From Chitinophagales bacterium (GTDB lineage Bacteria; Bacteroidota; Bacteroidia; Chitinophagales; UBA10324): DNA of 64,000 nucleotides. Made by a program: the position numbers and the translations under genes. Positions 57,810 to 64,000 of this stretch are shown in pieces; position 1 is the first letter of the stretch, and every line of letters begins with the position of its first letter. The DNA is taken from NCBI GenBank assembly GCA_019694975.1, contig JAIBAY010000003.1:516511-580510 (forward strand), read 5' to 3'. The notes under the pieces are model-generated. The model was given only the letters and a program-made list of their open reading frames with translations. It ran no database searches and was not told the DNA's origin.

Positions 57810-58661
57810 CTAACCCTTTAACCAACCATATTCACTCATCCATTTTACAATGACGGGGTCACGGTGACTAAAAAGCAGGCTCTGCTTTGTATCCAAAGTT
57901 TGGATGCTATTCATATCTTCATCAGTTAGCTTGAAATCAAAAATGCTGATGTTTTCAATCATCCTTTCCTTGCGCACTGACTTAGGAATTGCAACCACCT
58001 TCCTTTGTGTTAACCAGCGAAGAATAACCTGCGCAACGGTTTTATTGTACTTCGCTCCAATAGCAGCCAGTACATCATTAGTGAATACACCGTTCATTCC
58101 TTCAGCAAATGGTCCCCAGGCTTCTATCTGCACATTATTGTCTTTTAAAAATTGTTGGGTTTCATGTTGCTGATTGAAAGGGTGAGTTTCAATTTGGTTA
58201 ACTGCTGGTGTAAAACCACTATTGGAAATTAAATCCATTAATCTGTCTGGTAAAAAATTACATACACCAATTGCTTTAATTTTTCCTGCATTATATAGCT
58301 CCTGCATAGCACGCCACGAACCGAAAATATCACCAAAGGGTTGGTGTATCAGGTACAGGTCAATGTATTCAAGCTGTAACGCTTCAAGCGATCTTTGAAA
58401 AGCAGCCATTGTCTTTTCATAGCCTGCTTCCTTACTTCCAAATTTGGTCGTAATAAACAATTCCTCTCTGGGAACCCCACTTCCTTTAATGGCGTTTCCT
58501 ATTGCCTGTTCATTACCGTAAAGTTCTGCCGTATCGAATAATCGATACCCTGCTTCAATTGCATTAAGTACTGCTGTCTCGCATTCAGCACCCATAATTT
58601 GCATAACGCCAAAACCTAAAATTGGCATTTCTACTCCGTTGTTCAATTTTACTTTTTCCAT
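57810..58661 (-). CDS. Aldo-keto reductase, 2,5-diketogluconate reductase type
   Basis: 283 residues. It starts MEKVKLNNGVEMPILGFGVM. Catalytic residues: Asp and Tyr in LFDTAELYGNEQAIG, Lys in TTKFG, His in YLIHQPFGD. KSVRKERMIENISIFDFKL is the NADPH-binding tail. A different AKR subgroup from the two genes after it. First gene of the cluster and divergent from the AraC regulator 155 bases away, which probably controls the operon. Confidence 0.92.
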   Translation of the reverse strand: MEKVKLNNGVEMPILGFGVMQIMGAECETAVLNAIEAGYRLFDTAELYGNEQAIGNAIKGSGVPREELFITTKFGSKEAGYEKTMAAFQRSLEALQLEYIDLYLIHQPFGDIFGSWRAMQELYNAGKIKAIGVCNFLPDRLMDLISNSGFTPAVNQIETHPFNQQHETQQFLKDNNVQIEAWGPFAEGMNGVFTNDVLAAIGAKYNKTVAQVILRWLTQRKVVAIPKSVRKERMIENISIFDFKLTDEDMNSIQTLDTKQSLLFSHRDPVIVKWMSEYGWLKG

Positions 58662-58788
58662 TTTTTATTTAATTATTTGACTGCAAAGTACAGGACTTAA
58701 AATGGGTTGCATGGTACATGGATTACTGCATTATCTACCATTTTTCCTGATTGCTATGCCAAAATGTAAAAGAGCACCTTGCAATTCC

Positions 58789-58796
58789 TAACTTTG
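58789..58796 (+). promoter_or_regulatory. Possible -7 element of the AraC gene
   Basis: TAACTTTG fits TAnnTTTG, 20 bases before the ATG at 58817. No clear -33 partner. Confidence 0.4.
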
Positions 58797-58816
58797 CATT
58801 ATAAATCAGTAAAAAC

Positions 58817-59728
58817 ATGAGCCAGTTATTCCGGTTTGATACAGTAAGCGAATACAATGCATTGAATAATCATCCGACATTGCATCCGTTGGTAAGTGTA
58901 ATTGATTTTTCAAAAGCCGACCCGCGTTCGTGGGGAGGAGAAAAAAATGTGAAAATAAATTATGGCTTGTATTGCATATTCCTCAAGGAGGTAAAATGTG
59001 GAGATTTAAAGTATGGGAAAAATTATTATGATTACCAGGATGGAACATTGGTTTTTGTTGCACCGGGACAGGTAATGGAAATTCAAAACACCGGTGAACC
59101 ATATCAACCCAAAGGTCATGCGTTAGTTTTTCATCCCGACCTGATACGGGGCACTGCGCTTGCTAAAACCATACACGAGTATAGTTTTTGGGGTTATCAA
59201 TCAAGTGAAGCATTGCATCTATCAGAAAAAGAAAGGCAAATTGTTTTAGATTGCTTTTCAAAAATAAATTTTGAACTGCAACAAGGTATTGATAAACATA
59301 GCAAGAAGCTTATTACTTCAAACATAGAATTATTTCTTAATTATTGTGAACGTTTTTATGACAGGCAATTCATAACAAGAGATAATGCCAATAAAGGAAT
59401 TTTAGAAAAGTTTGAAAATCTGCTTAATGGTTATTTCACCTCTGACAAGCCGCAAAATATTGGATTACCTTCCGTTGCTTATTGTGCTGATGAACTTAAT
59501 TTATCTCCCAATTATTTTGGTGACCTGATAAAAAAAGAAACTGGTAAAACAGCGAAGGAATATATACAGGACACAATTATTGATGTTGCAAAAAATAAAA
59601 TTTTTGAGGGAGATAAAACTGTAAATCAAATCGCTTATGAATTAGGATTCAAATACCCTCAACATTTTACAAGGTTATTTAAACAGCAGGTTGGATATAC
59701 ACCAAACAAGTATAGAAATTTGAATTAG
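58817..59728 (+). CDS. AraC-family transcriptional regulator
   Basis: 303 residues. An N-terminal cupin-like sensing part (about 25-140, with GTLVFVAPGQVME) and a C-terminal AraC double HTH: SVAYCADELNLSPNYFGDLI with KTAKEYIQ, then TVNQIAYELGFKYPQHFTRL. Divergent from the aldo-keto reductase operon, the usual layout for an activator of such genes in Bacteroidota. The only plus-strand gene in the 52-63.6 kb block. Confidence 0.92.
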   Translation: MSQLFRFDTVSEYNALNNHPTLHPLVSVIDFSKADPRSWGGEKNVKINYGLYCIFLKEVKCGDLKYGKNYYDYQDGTLVFVAPGQVMEIQNTGEPYQPKGHALVFHPDLIRGTALAKTIHEYSFWGYQSSEALHLSEKERQIVLDCFSKINFELQQGIDKHSKKLITSNIELFLNYCERFYDRQFITRDNANKGILEKFENLLNGYFTSDKPQNIGLPSVAYCADELNLSPNYFGDLIKKETGKTAKEYIQDTIIDVAKNKIFEGDKTVNQIAYELGFKYPQHFTRLFKQQVGYTPNKYRNLN

Positions 59729-59818
59729 GAAGTTTAAAAGCATTGACGAAAACACTCTTTCATTTTTTTTGGGTCATGCTGCATCATTAGCTGTTTCTCC
59801 CATCATCATATTGTAATG

Positions 59819-59843
59819 TGTAATCGCTACTATTTAATCTGAC
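59819..59843 (+). repeat. 25-bp dispersed repeat, copy B
   Basis: Identical to 52436-52460. It lies between the AraC gene and the degenerate palindrome S3. Confidence 0.7.
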
Positions 59844-59944
59844 CAACAGCGCCAATATTGCTGCGTAAATAAAAGGTTTAACAACGCAATCCCCATAACA
59901 AATTATAGCCCTCATTACCGGGAAAAACTCCCGGAGGTTCCGTG

Positions 59945-59998
59945 CAACATCGGCTTCATTGTTCGTGCTCTGTACGCAACGAAGCCTTGGTTGTTAGC
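59945..59998. repeat. Shorter palindrome S3, possibly degenerate
   Basis: CAAC, then GGCTTC-A-TTG ... CAACGAAGCC, then GTTGTTAGC, with one extra base in one arm. It overlaps the stop codon of the following thioesterase gene (TAA in GTTAGC on the other strand). About 54 bases, so shorter than S1, S2, S4 and S5; the outer arms are unclear. Confidence 0.45.
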
Positions 59999-60419
59999 TG
60001 CCGATTTTCTGGTCATCTATTCTTACCGTCATAATAGTTGCAGTCATTTTGGCAATAAGCTTTGTTTCGGTTTCATCATATACAAATCCATCACAAACAG
60101 TCAAGGTTTTTCCTGATTGCAAAACCTTTCCAATTGCAATGAGTTTGTTTGCTTTTGCTGGCTTAAGAAAATTCACTTTGAACTCTACGGTCAGTACTTC
60201 TACGTTGTCTGTCGCCATTGTCAGAACCGAATAACCACAAGCACTGTCAACAATACTGGTCGCAACACCTGCGTGAAAATAATCGTGTTGTTGAGTCAAG
60301 TTGGGTGAAAAGTCACAAGTAATTTTCACCTGTCCTTTTTCAACCGAAGACAACTCTGCGTTTAAGGTTTTCATTAAACCTTGTTTGTCAAAACTTTTCC
60401 TAATTCTATCGTAGTTCAT
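59994..60419 (-). CDS. PaaI-type hotdog thioesterase
   Basis: 141 residues. Hotdog thioesterase pattern: QQHDYFHAGVATSIVDSACGYSVLTM (the HAG and VDSACG helix), then VEFKVNFLKPAKANKLIAIGKVLQSGKTLTVCDGFVYD. Members hydrolyse acyl-CoA thioesters. It is a close paralogue of the gene at 63167 (about two thirds of residues shared by eye). It follows palindrome S4 at 72 bases and ends inside S3, so it has cassette-like borders. Confidence 0.88.
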   Translation of the reverse strand: MNYDRIRKSFDKQGLMKTLNAELSSVEKGQVKITCDFSPNLTQQHDYFHAGVATSIVDSACGYSVLTMATDNVEVLTVEFKVNFLKPAKANKLIAIGKVLQSGKTLTVCDGFVYDETETKLIAKMTATIMTVRIDDQKIGS

Positions 60420-60490
60420 TATGCCTGATTATGCGTAATACCTTTTGAAAACCGTCAATCTTATTCTGTTCGTTGTGTTGGTTCTAAATG

Positions 60491-60624
60491 GCAGCTAACG
60501 TTTTACAAATTTGCGATGGGCAGGCTTTCTAGGACAAAGTTCATTCGGCAAATTACTCTTCGATTATCCGCAAAACTGCCTGCGGGAACAGAAACCCGCC
60601 TATCGCAAATTTGTATGTTAGCTG
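60491..60624. repeat. Cassette-type palindrome S4 (134 bp)
   Basis: Minus-strand reading: CAGCTAAC, AT, ACAAATTTGCGAT ... ATCGCAAATTTGT, AAAAC, GTTAGCTG. The 13-base arms are perfect. Begins 9 bases after the MazF-like stop. Confidence 0.85.
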
Positions 60625-60632
60625 AAGCGGTA

Positions 60633-60974
60633 TTAAAAGTCAAGGACAATAGAAAGATTTGTCTTTATGAGCTCGATTTGTTCTTGATCAAGATCTCCAA
60701 TCTTTTTTAATAACCTTTTATTATCAATGGCACGAATCTGATCAATCATGATATCGCAATTTTCCTTCAATTTTGAGGATCCTTTCGTCAGATGAACTCT
60801 TAATATATTTGCATCAACTTTTACATTTGTCGTTATGGGACACACTATAGTTGATGGATGAAATTTATTCAACAAATCAGACTGAATTACTGCTACTGGT
60901 CTTGTTTTACCCGGCTCTGTGCCGAATCTTGGATTTAAATCAGCAATCCAGATTTCATATTGCTTAATCTTCAT
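60633..60974 (-). CDS. mazF: MazF/PemK-type toxin
   Basis: 113 residues from the ATG at 60972-60974. Typical opening IKQYEIWIADLNPRFGTEPGKTRPVAVIQSD, then ILRVHL and a CDIMIDQIRAIDNKRLLKKIG segment of the PemK fold. Such toxins are mRNA endoribonucleases. Its start overlaps the antitoxin stop by 11 bases, so both are co-translated. Followed immediately by palindrome S4. The pair may stabilise the surrounding array, as is known for cassette arrays. Confidence 0.92.
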   Translation of the reverse strand: MKIKQYEIWIADLNPRFGTEPGKTRPVAVIQSDLLNKFHPSTIVCPITTNVKVDANILRVHLTKGSSKLKENCDIMIDQIRAIDNKRLLKKIGDLDQEQIELIKTNLSIVLDF

Positions 60975-61194
60975 CCTGTAATTTTTCAAACTGGGCCAGC
61001 ACTTTCATTGATTCTTCCTGCACTATTTTGGATTCCTTTTGTAATTGATCAGAGATTAACTTTCTTTTTTGAAGAAGATTATAAAATTGTACAGCTTCAT
61101 TAATATAACGATTTCTGTTTTTACTGATTCTTGCAGTAATTCTTTCTGTCTCCTTAAAGACAGTATCATCCATTTTTAAAGAAAGGTTTTTCAT
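60964..61194 (-). CDS. Antitoxin of the MazF pair (RHH-like)
   Basis: 76 residues from the ATG at 61192-61194 (MKNLSLKMDDTVFKETERI); the frame remains open to 61239, but the extension is unlikely. A ribbon-helix-helix-like N-terminus is followed by a helical, Lys/Glu-rich toxin-binding tail. It should bind its own promoter and neutralise the toxin encoded just after it. It begins 69 bases after palindrome S5. Confidence 0.82.
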   Translation of the reverse strand: MKNLSLKMDDTVFKETERITARISKNRNRYINEAVQFYNLLQKRKLISDQLQKESKIVQEESMKVLAQFEKLQDED

Positions 61195-61262
61195 TTCAAA
61201 GATTTTTCCGAAGGTATATACAAAAAGTATATCTCCCAAATTTGGAGAACTCTCAACCGTTT

Positions 61263-61395
61263 CAGCTAACGTTTTGCAGTTACAAGAAGTTGGCGATTTC
61301 GGAGCAAGAAACTATCTGCCAGCAATGCACTTTATACGAAGCAGAAATGTCCCTTTAAGCACTTCACCGCCAATTTCTGAAACCCCCTGTTAGCG
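61263..61395. repeat. Cassette-type palindrome S5 (133 bp)
   Basis: Minus-strand reading: CCGCTAAC, AG, GGGGTTTCAGAAATTGGCG ... CGCCAACTTCTTGTAACTGC, AAAAC, GTTAGCTG. The arms are imperfect, but the outer sequences equal those of S4. Begins 54 bases after the esterase stop. Confidence 0.75.
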
Positions 61396-61448
61396 GTTCG
61401 TGCAATTATTTGTCGTGCCGTGTCGTTTGAAGTTTCGCAGTCATTTTA

Positions 61449-63074
61449 TTACTGCAGTGATTTGGTAAATGTCGGAACGGCTGTTTCCATGTGTCCGAAT
61501 GTTGGATAAACTTCACTTTTCACTTTTATATTTTTAAGTCTATTGCTTGCTAACAAAGTTACAAAGGAATTGAAATTGTCAACACCTTCTGTTTCATTCC
61601 CTCCATCTTCGCTACCCTCTCTTGCCCCATAAGTTAAAAATAGGTTTTGTAGTTTTAAGTTGTCGTTGTATGAGATGTTTTGAAATTGTTTTATTAAATA
61701 ATTGTTGCAATAGTCAAGCGTAGGGCTTGCAGCAACATAATTTTTAAAAGTTCTATTTTTGTCAAACATCATTTGTTTCAGAGCATATAAAGTGAAAAAA
61801 CCGCCTAATGAATGTCCCATTAGAGTTCTGTTGCTTGTGTCAGTCCGATAAGCTTTGTCAATGTATGGGAGCAATTCACATTTGATAAAAGATAAAAACT
61901 TGTCAGCACTTCCGCTAATTGTAAAACTGTCTTGAGATAATGCTTTCGGAAATGTGTAATCTCTGTTTCGCAAAGAATCCATTAACATAAAATCCTTATA
62001 ACCTATACCAACTAAAATTGTATTCACTTTGTTTTCTCTAATTGCATCAGAAACAATGTCAAAATAAACATTTGCATCTAAGAGATAAGTCACAGGAAAG
62101 TTTGAATTCTTTTTCTTTATGTAATCCTTTGGTAAACTGATGAAAATAGAAAAGGAATCTTTTACAAAATCGGAAAATAAAGTGGTAGTAGGGATTGACT
62201 CCTCCTCTTCCGAGCCCTGATGTTTATTTTTATTTTTTTCATCTGCAACAAGTGCCGTGATAAAGAGCCGATAATGATGTGGGGGAACATTCCATTCACC
62301 CTGACTGCTTGTCCTAACAAAACTTTTTGATGAACCTCCCAACTTAATTTCATAATAAATTGGTTTGTTCTTTTTTTGGATTGGAATAAATTCAAGAGCA
62401 ACAACAAAACTTCCTTTCAGATATACTTTGTATTTTGTCAAATCAAATTTTAGCCAACCCTCATTAATTTGCTTTGTTTCAATAATACACTTTTCAATAA
62501 TTCTTTCAGTTGGCCTATTTCCATTATAGCCATAAAAATTAATTCTGAATACTCCACTGTCACTTCTTGATTCGTTTATGTGTAGATTTACGGAAGTGAT
62601 TCTAGAAATTGCGGTGTCAAGTTTTATCAGTTGAGCAATTTCAAAAATATCGTTTTGATTTGTGCTACCATCGGTAAAATGAATTATTGCCCCATCATTT
62701 ATAATTCCAAACTTTTGTTCAACTAATTTGCTGGCAGTTACTATAACGGATTTTATTTCTGCTTTTTTTAATTTCAGCTGGAATGTCTTTTGATTCGTTG
62801 TTACAATATTTTTAATTGCCACATTCAATTCCGAGTATCCAACCATTGAAAAAGTCAGAGTGTCATTTTCATTCTTTGTCGGAATTATTATTGAGAAAGT
62901 TCCGTCAGCCATTGAGCTTGTTCCAATGTTTTTCTCCTTGATCCCGATGTTTACAAATGGTAAAACTATTTGATTAGTCGAATCAATAACAACTCCTGTC
63001 AACGTTATTTGAGCAATTGATGAAACGCAAATTCCAAAAATGAAAATCAGTGTAAAAAGAAATCTATGCGTCAT
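61449..63074 (-). CDS. Exported esterase with CarboxypepD_reg-like N-terminal domain
   Basis: 541 residues. Signal peptide to SIAQ (about residue 21). About 22-110 form a CarboxypepD_reg-like beta domain (LTGVVIDSTNQIVLPFVNIGI, GTFSIIIP, FSMVGYSEL), common in Bacteroidota outer-membrane systems. A linker domain of about 150 residues follows. From about 300 there is an esterase-D-type alpha/beta hydrolase with FPVTYLLDANVYF, the nucleophile elbow GHSLGG and a FGHME-like His. Probably periplasmic or surface. Substrate unknown. Confidence 0.88.
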   Translation of the reverse strand: MTHRFLFTLIFIFGICVSSIAQITLTGVVIDSTNQIVLPFVNIGIKEKNIGTSSMADGTFSIIIPTKNENDTLTFSMVGYSELNVAIKNIVTTNQKTFQLKLKKAEIKSVIVTASKLVEQKFGIINDGAIIHFTDGSTNQNDIFEIAQLIKLDTAISRITSVNLHINESRSDSGVFRINFYGYNGNRPTERIIEKCIIETKQINEGWLKFDLTKYKVYLKGSFVVALEFIPIQKKNKPIYYEIKLGGSSKSFVRTSSQGEWNVPPHHYRLFITALVADEKNKNKHQGSEEEESIPTTTLFSDFVKDSFSIFISLPKDYIKKKNSNFPVTYLLDANVYFDIVSDAIRENKVNTILVGIGYKDFMLMDSLRNRDYTFPKALSQDSFTISGSADKFLSFIKCELLPYIDKAYRTDTSNRTLMGHSLGGFFTLYALKQMMFDKNRTFKNYVAASPTLDYCNNYLIKQFQNISYNDNLKLQNLFLTYGAREGSEDGGNETEGVDNFNSFVTLLASNRLKNIKVKSEVYPTFGHMETAVPTFTKSLQ

Positions 63075-63166
63075 TTATAATGTTTGTATTTTGAAGTTAG
63101 TATGAAGTTGGCATACACCTTGTCCGAAGCGATTTACCAATGCAGTGATGCAGTTCATATTTTTAC

Positions 63167-63595
63167 TCATTGTTGTATGCTTATCATCGTTGCAGTCATC
63201 TTAGCGATAAGATTTTCTTCCTTACTGTCGTAAACAAAACCCTCACATACGGTAAGTGTTTTTCCTGATTGGAGAACCTTACCAATTGCAATTAGCATAT
63301 CAGTTTTTGCCGGACTAATAAAATTTATTTTAAACTCAACTGACAAAACTTCTTTATCATCTGGCATCATGGTCAATGCAGCATAACCACAAGCACTGTC
63401 AACAATGCTTGTTGCAACTCCCGCATGAAAGAAACCATGTTGCTGTGTCAAACCATTTGAAAACTCGCAAGCAATTTTTACTTGTCCTTTTTCTACTGAT
63501 AACAATTGCGCGTTCAATGTCTTCATCAAACCTTGCTTGTCAAAACTTTGCTGAACTCGGCTTTTGTAATCGGTATCTTTCACGATAAAGCTCAT
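63167..63595 (-). CDS. PaaI-type hotdog thioesterase, second copy
   Basis: 142 residues. Same fold and motifs as the gene at 59994: QQHGFFHAGVATSIVDSACGYAALTM, then VEFKINFISPAKTDMLIAIGKVLQSGKTLTVCEGFVYD. The N-terminal SFDKQGLMKTLNAQLLSVEKGQVKI is almost identical to its paralogue. Two copies within 3 kb on either side of the TA pair and esterase suggest repeated capture or duplication. A weak inverted pair GGCATAC/GTATGC at 63109-63180 overlaps its stop. Confidence 0.88.
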   Translation of the reverse strand: MSFIVKDTDYKSRVQQSFDKQGLMKTLNAQLLSVEKGQVKIACEFSNGLTQQHGFFHAGVATSIVDSACGYAALTMMPDDKEVLSVEFKINFISPAKTDMLIAIGKVLQSGKTLTVCEGFVYDSKEENLIAKMTATMISIQQ

Positions 63596-63755
63596 TTATA
63601 TTTCTGTTAATTACTTGCAGTCAGTTTCAAGTTAGCACAATGTTTCATCGGAGCGAAATAATTGCGGATAACGAATGGGGCTTTGCGTTGGTGGGCGTTT
63701 GAAACGATCAACGGTTTCGCTGTAATAAAGTTAAACCCGGATTTTGCAGTAGGAA

Positions 63756-64000
63756 TTAAGTTTTAAGAGATAACGGCATTCCCACATCACGGACTAATTT
63801 CAGTAATCCCTCCATCCAGGGTCGTTTTTCTATTCTAACGGCAAGTTTGAGAATGCGTTTTGATCCTTGTTTTACAATCCAACCTCCGACTGCAAAGCAG
63901 TTGATTCTAATGCTGTGAAGCCGTTGCTGGGAGCTTGTTTGCGTCGTTACATGCTTGTACAGACTCATCAGATTATAGGCTACTGTGACCATGCGCATCG
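63756..64000 (-). CDS. IS1380-like transposase, C-terminal part (cut by window end)
   Basis: About 81 codons; the gene continues past base 64000. VAYNLMSLYKHVTTQ, INCFAVGGWIVKQGSKRILKL and RPWMEGLL fit the C-terminal block of IS1380-family DDE transposases. CCTACTGCAAAATCCGGGTT on the minus strand at about 63733-63752, just after the stop, may be the terminal repeat. Whether the element is intact cannot be seen here. Confidence 0.72.
   Translation of the reverse strand, partial: MRMVTVAYNLMSLYKHVTTQTSSQQRLHSIRINCFAVGGWIVKQGSKRILKLAVRIEKRPWMEGLLKLVRDVGMPLSLKT

Noticed and set aside
60516..60710. 64-codon plus-strand ORF
   Set aside because: It lies inside palindrome S4 and the antisense of the MazF gene.

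Overview
The window comes from a member of the Bacteroidota, probably near Chitinophagales. The phylum call rests on several secreted proteins ending in type IX secretion (T9SS) sorting domains, a eukaryotic-type citrate synthase, a DUF4293 protein next to recA, and TAnnTTTG-like promoter elements. The order-level placement is inference. No rRNA, tRNA or CRISPR array was seen.

Layout. (1) 1-3.96 kb: end of a secreted protein, two small conserved proteins (YdeI/DUF1801-like and DUF4256), a broken T9SS domain, PRPP synthetase and convergent folK. (2) 4.5-15.4 kb: two large paralogous SBBP-repeat secreted proteins, then a tightly packed cluster of a P-loop ATPase, a divergent ABC exporter, a lipoprotein, a YD-repeat-like secreted protein and a DUF2490 outer-membrane protein. 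(3) 15.5-33.5 kb: mostly chromosomal genes (isoaspartyl peptidase, citrate synthase, membrane AraC regulator, sulfatase, TMEM175-like channel, DUF3604 protein, parvulin and HupE pair, ABC exporter, truA, recA, OsmC).

(4) 33.5-41.2 kb: an intact comM, then about 6 kb of foreign-looking DNA, then a second copy of only the comM 3' third. The insert holds a REP-associated transposase, a TIR-bearing miniature element, a 1272-residue protein with an N-terminal SEC-C zinc motif and a C-terminal PD-(D/E)XK-like nuclease motif, and a double-HTH regulator. Together they look like a small genomic island in comM, with the large protein as a candidate defence effector. (5) 41.2-52 kb: an M4 metalloprotease, a LamG protein bracketed by 64-bp inverted palindromes, an SGNH hydrolase and PhoD, interleaved with at least four copies of one TIR element family and decayed transposase fragments.

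(6) 52-63.6 kb: a run of small accessory genes, almost all on the minus strand (antitoxin-like protein, PIG-L deacetylase, choloylglycine-type hydrolase, NmrA-like protein, three aldo-keto reductases with a divergent AraC regulator, two hotdog thioesterases, a MazF-type toxin-antitoxin pair, an esterase). Four large imperfect palindromes of 130-134 bp lie just after stop codons and 49-72 bp before the next start. This is the geometry of an integron-type cassette array without a visible integrase. It is the most interesting non-coding pattern here, alongside the comM island. (7) The right edge cuts through an IS1380-like transposase.
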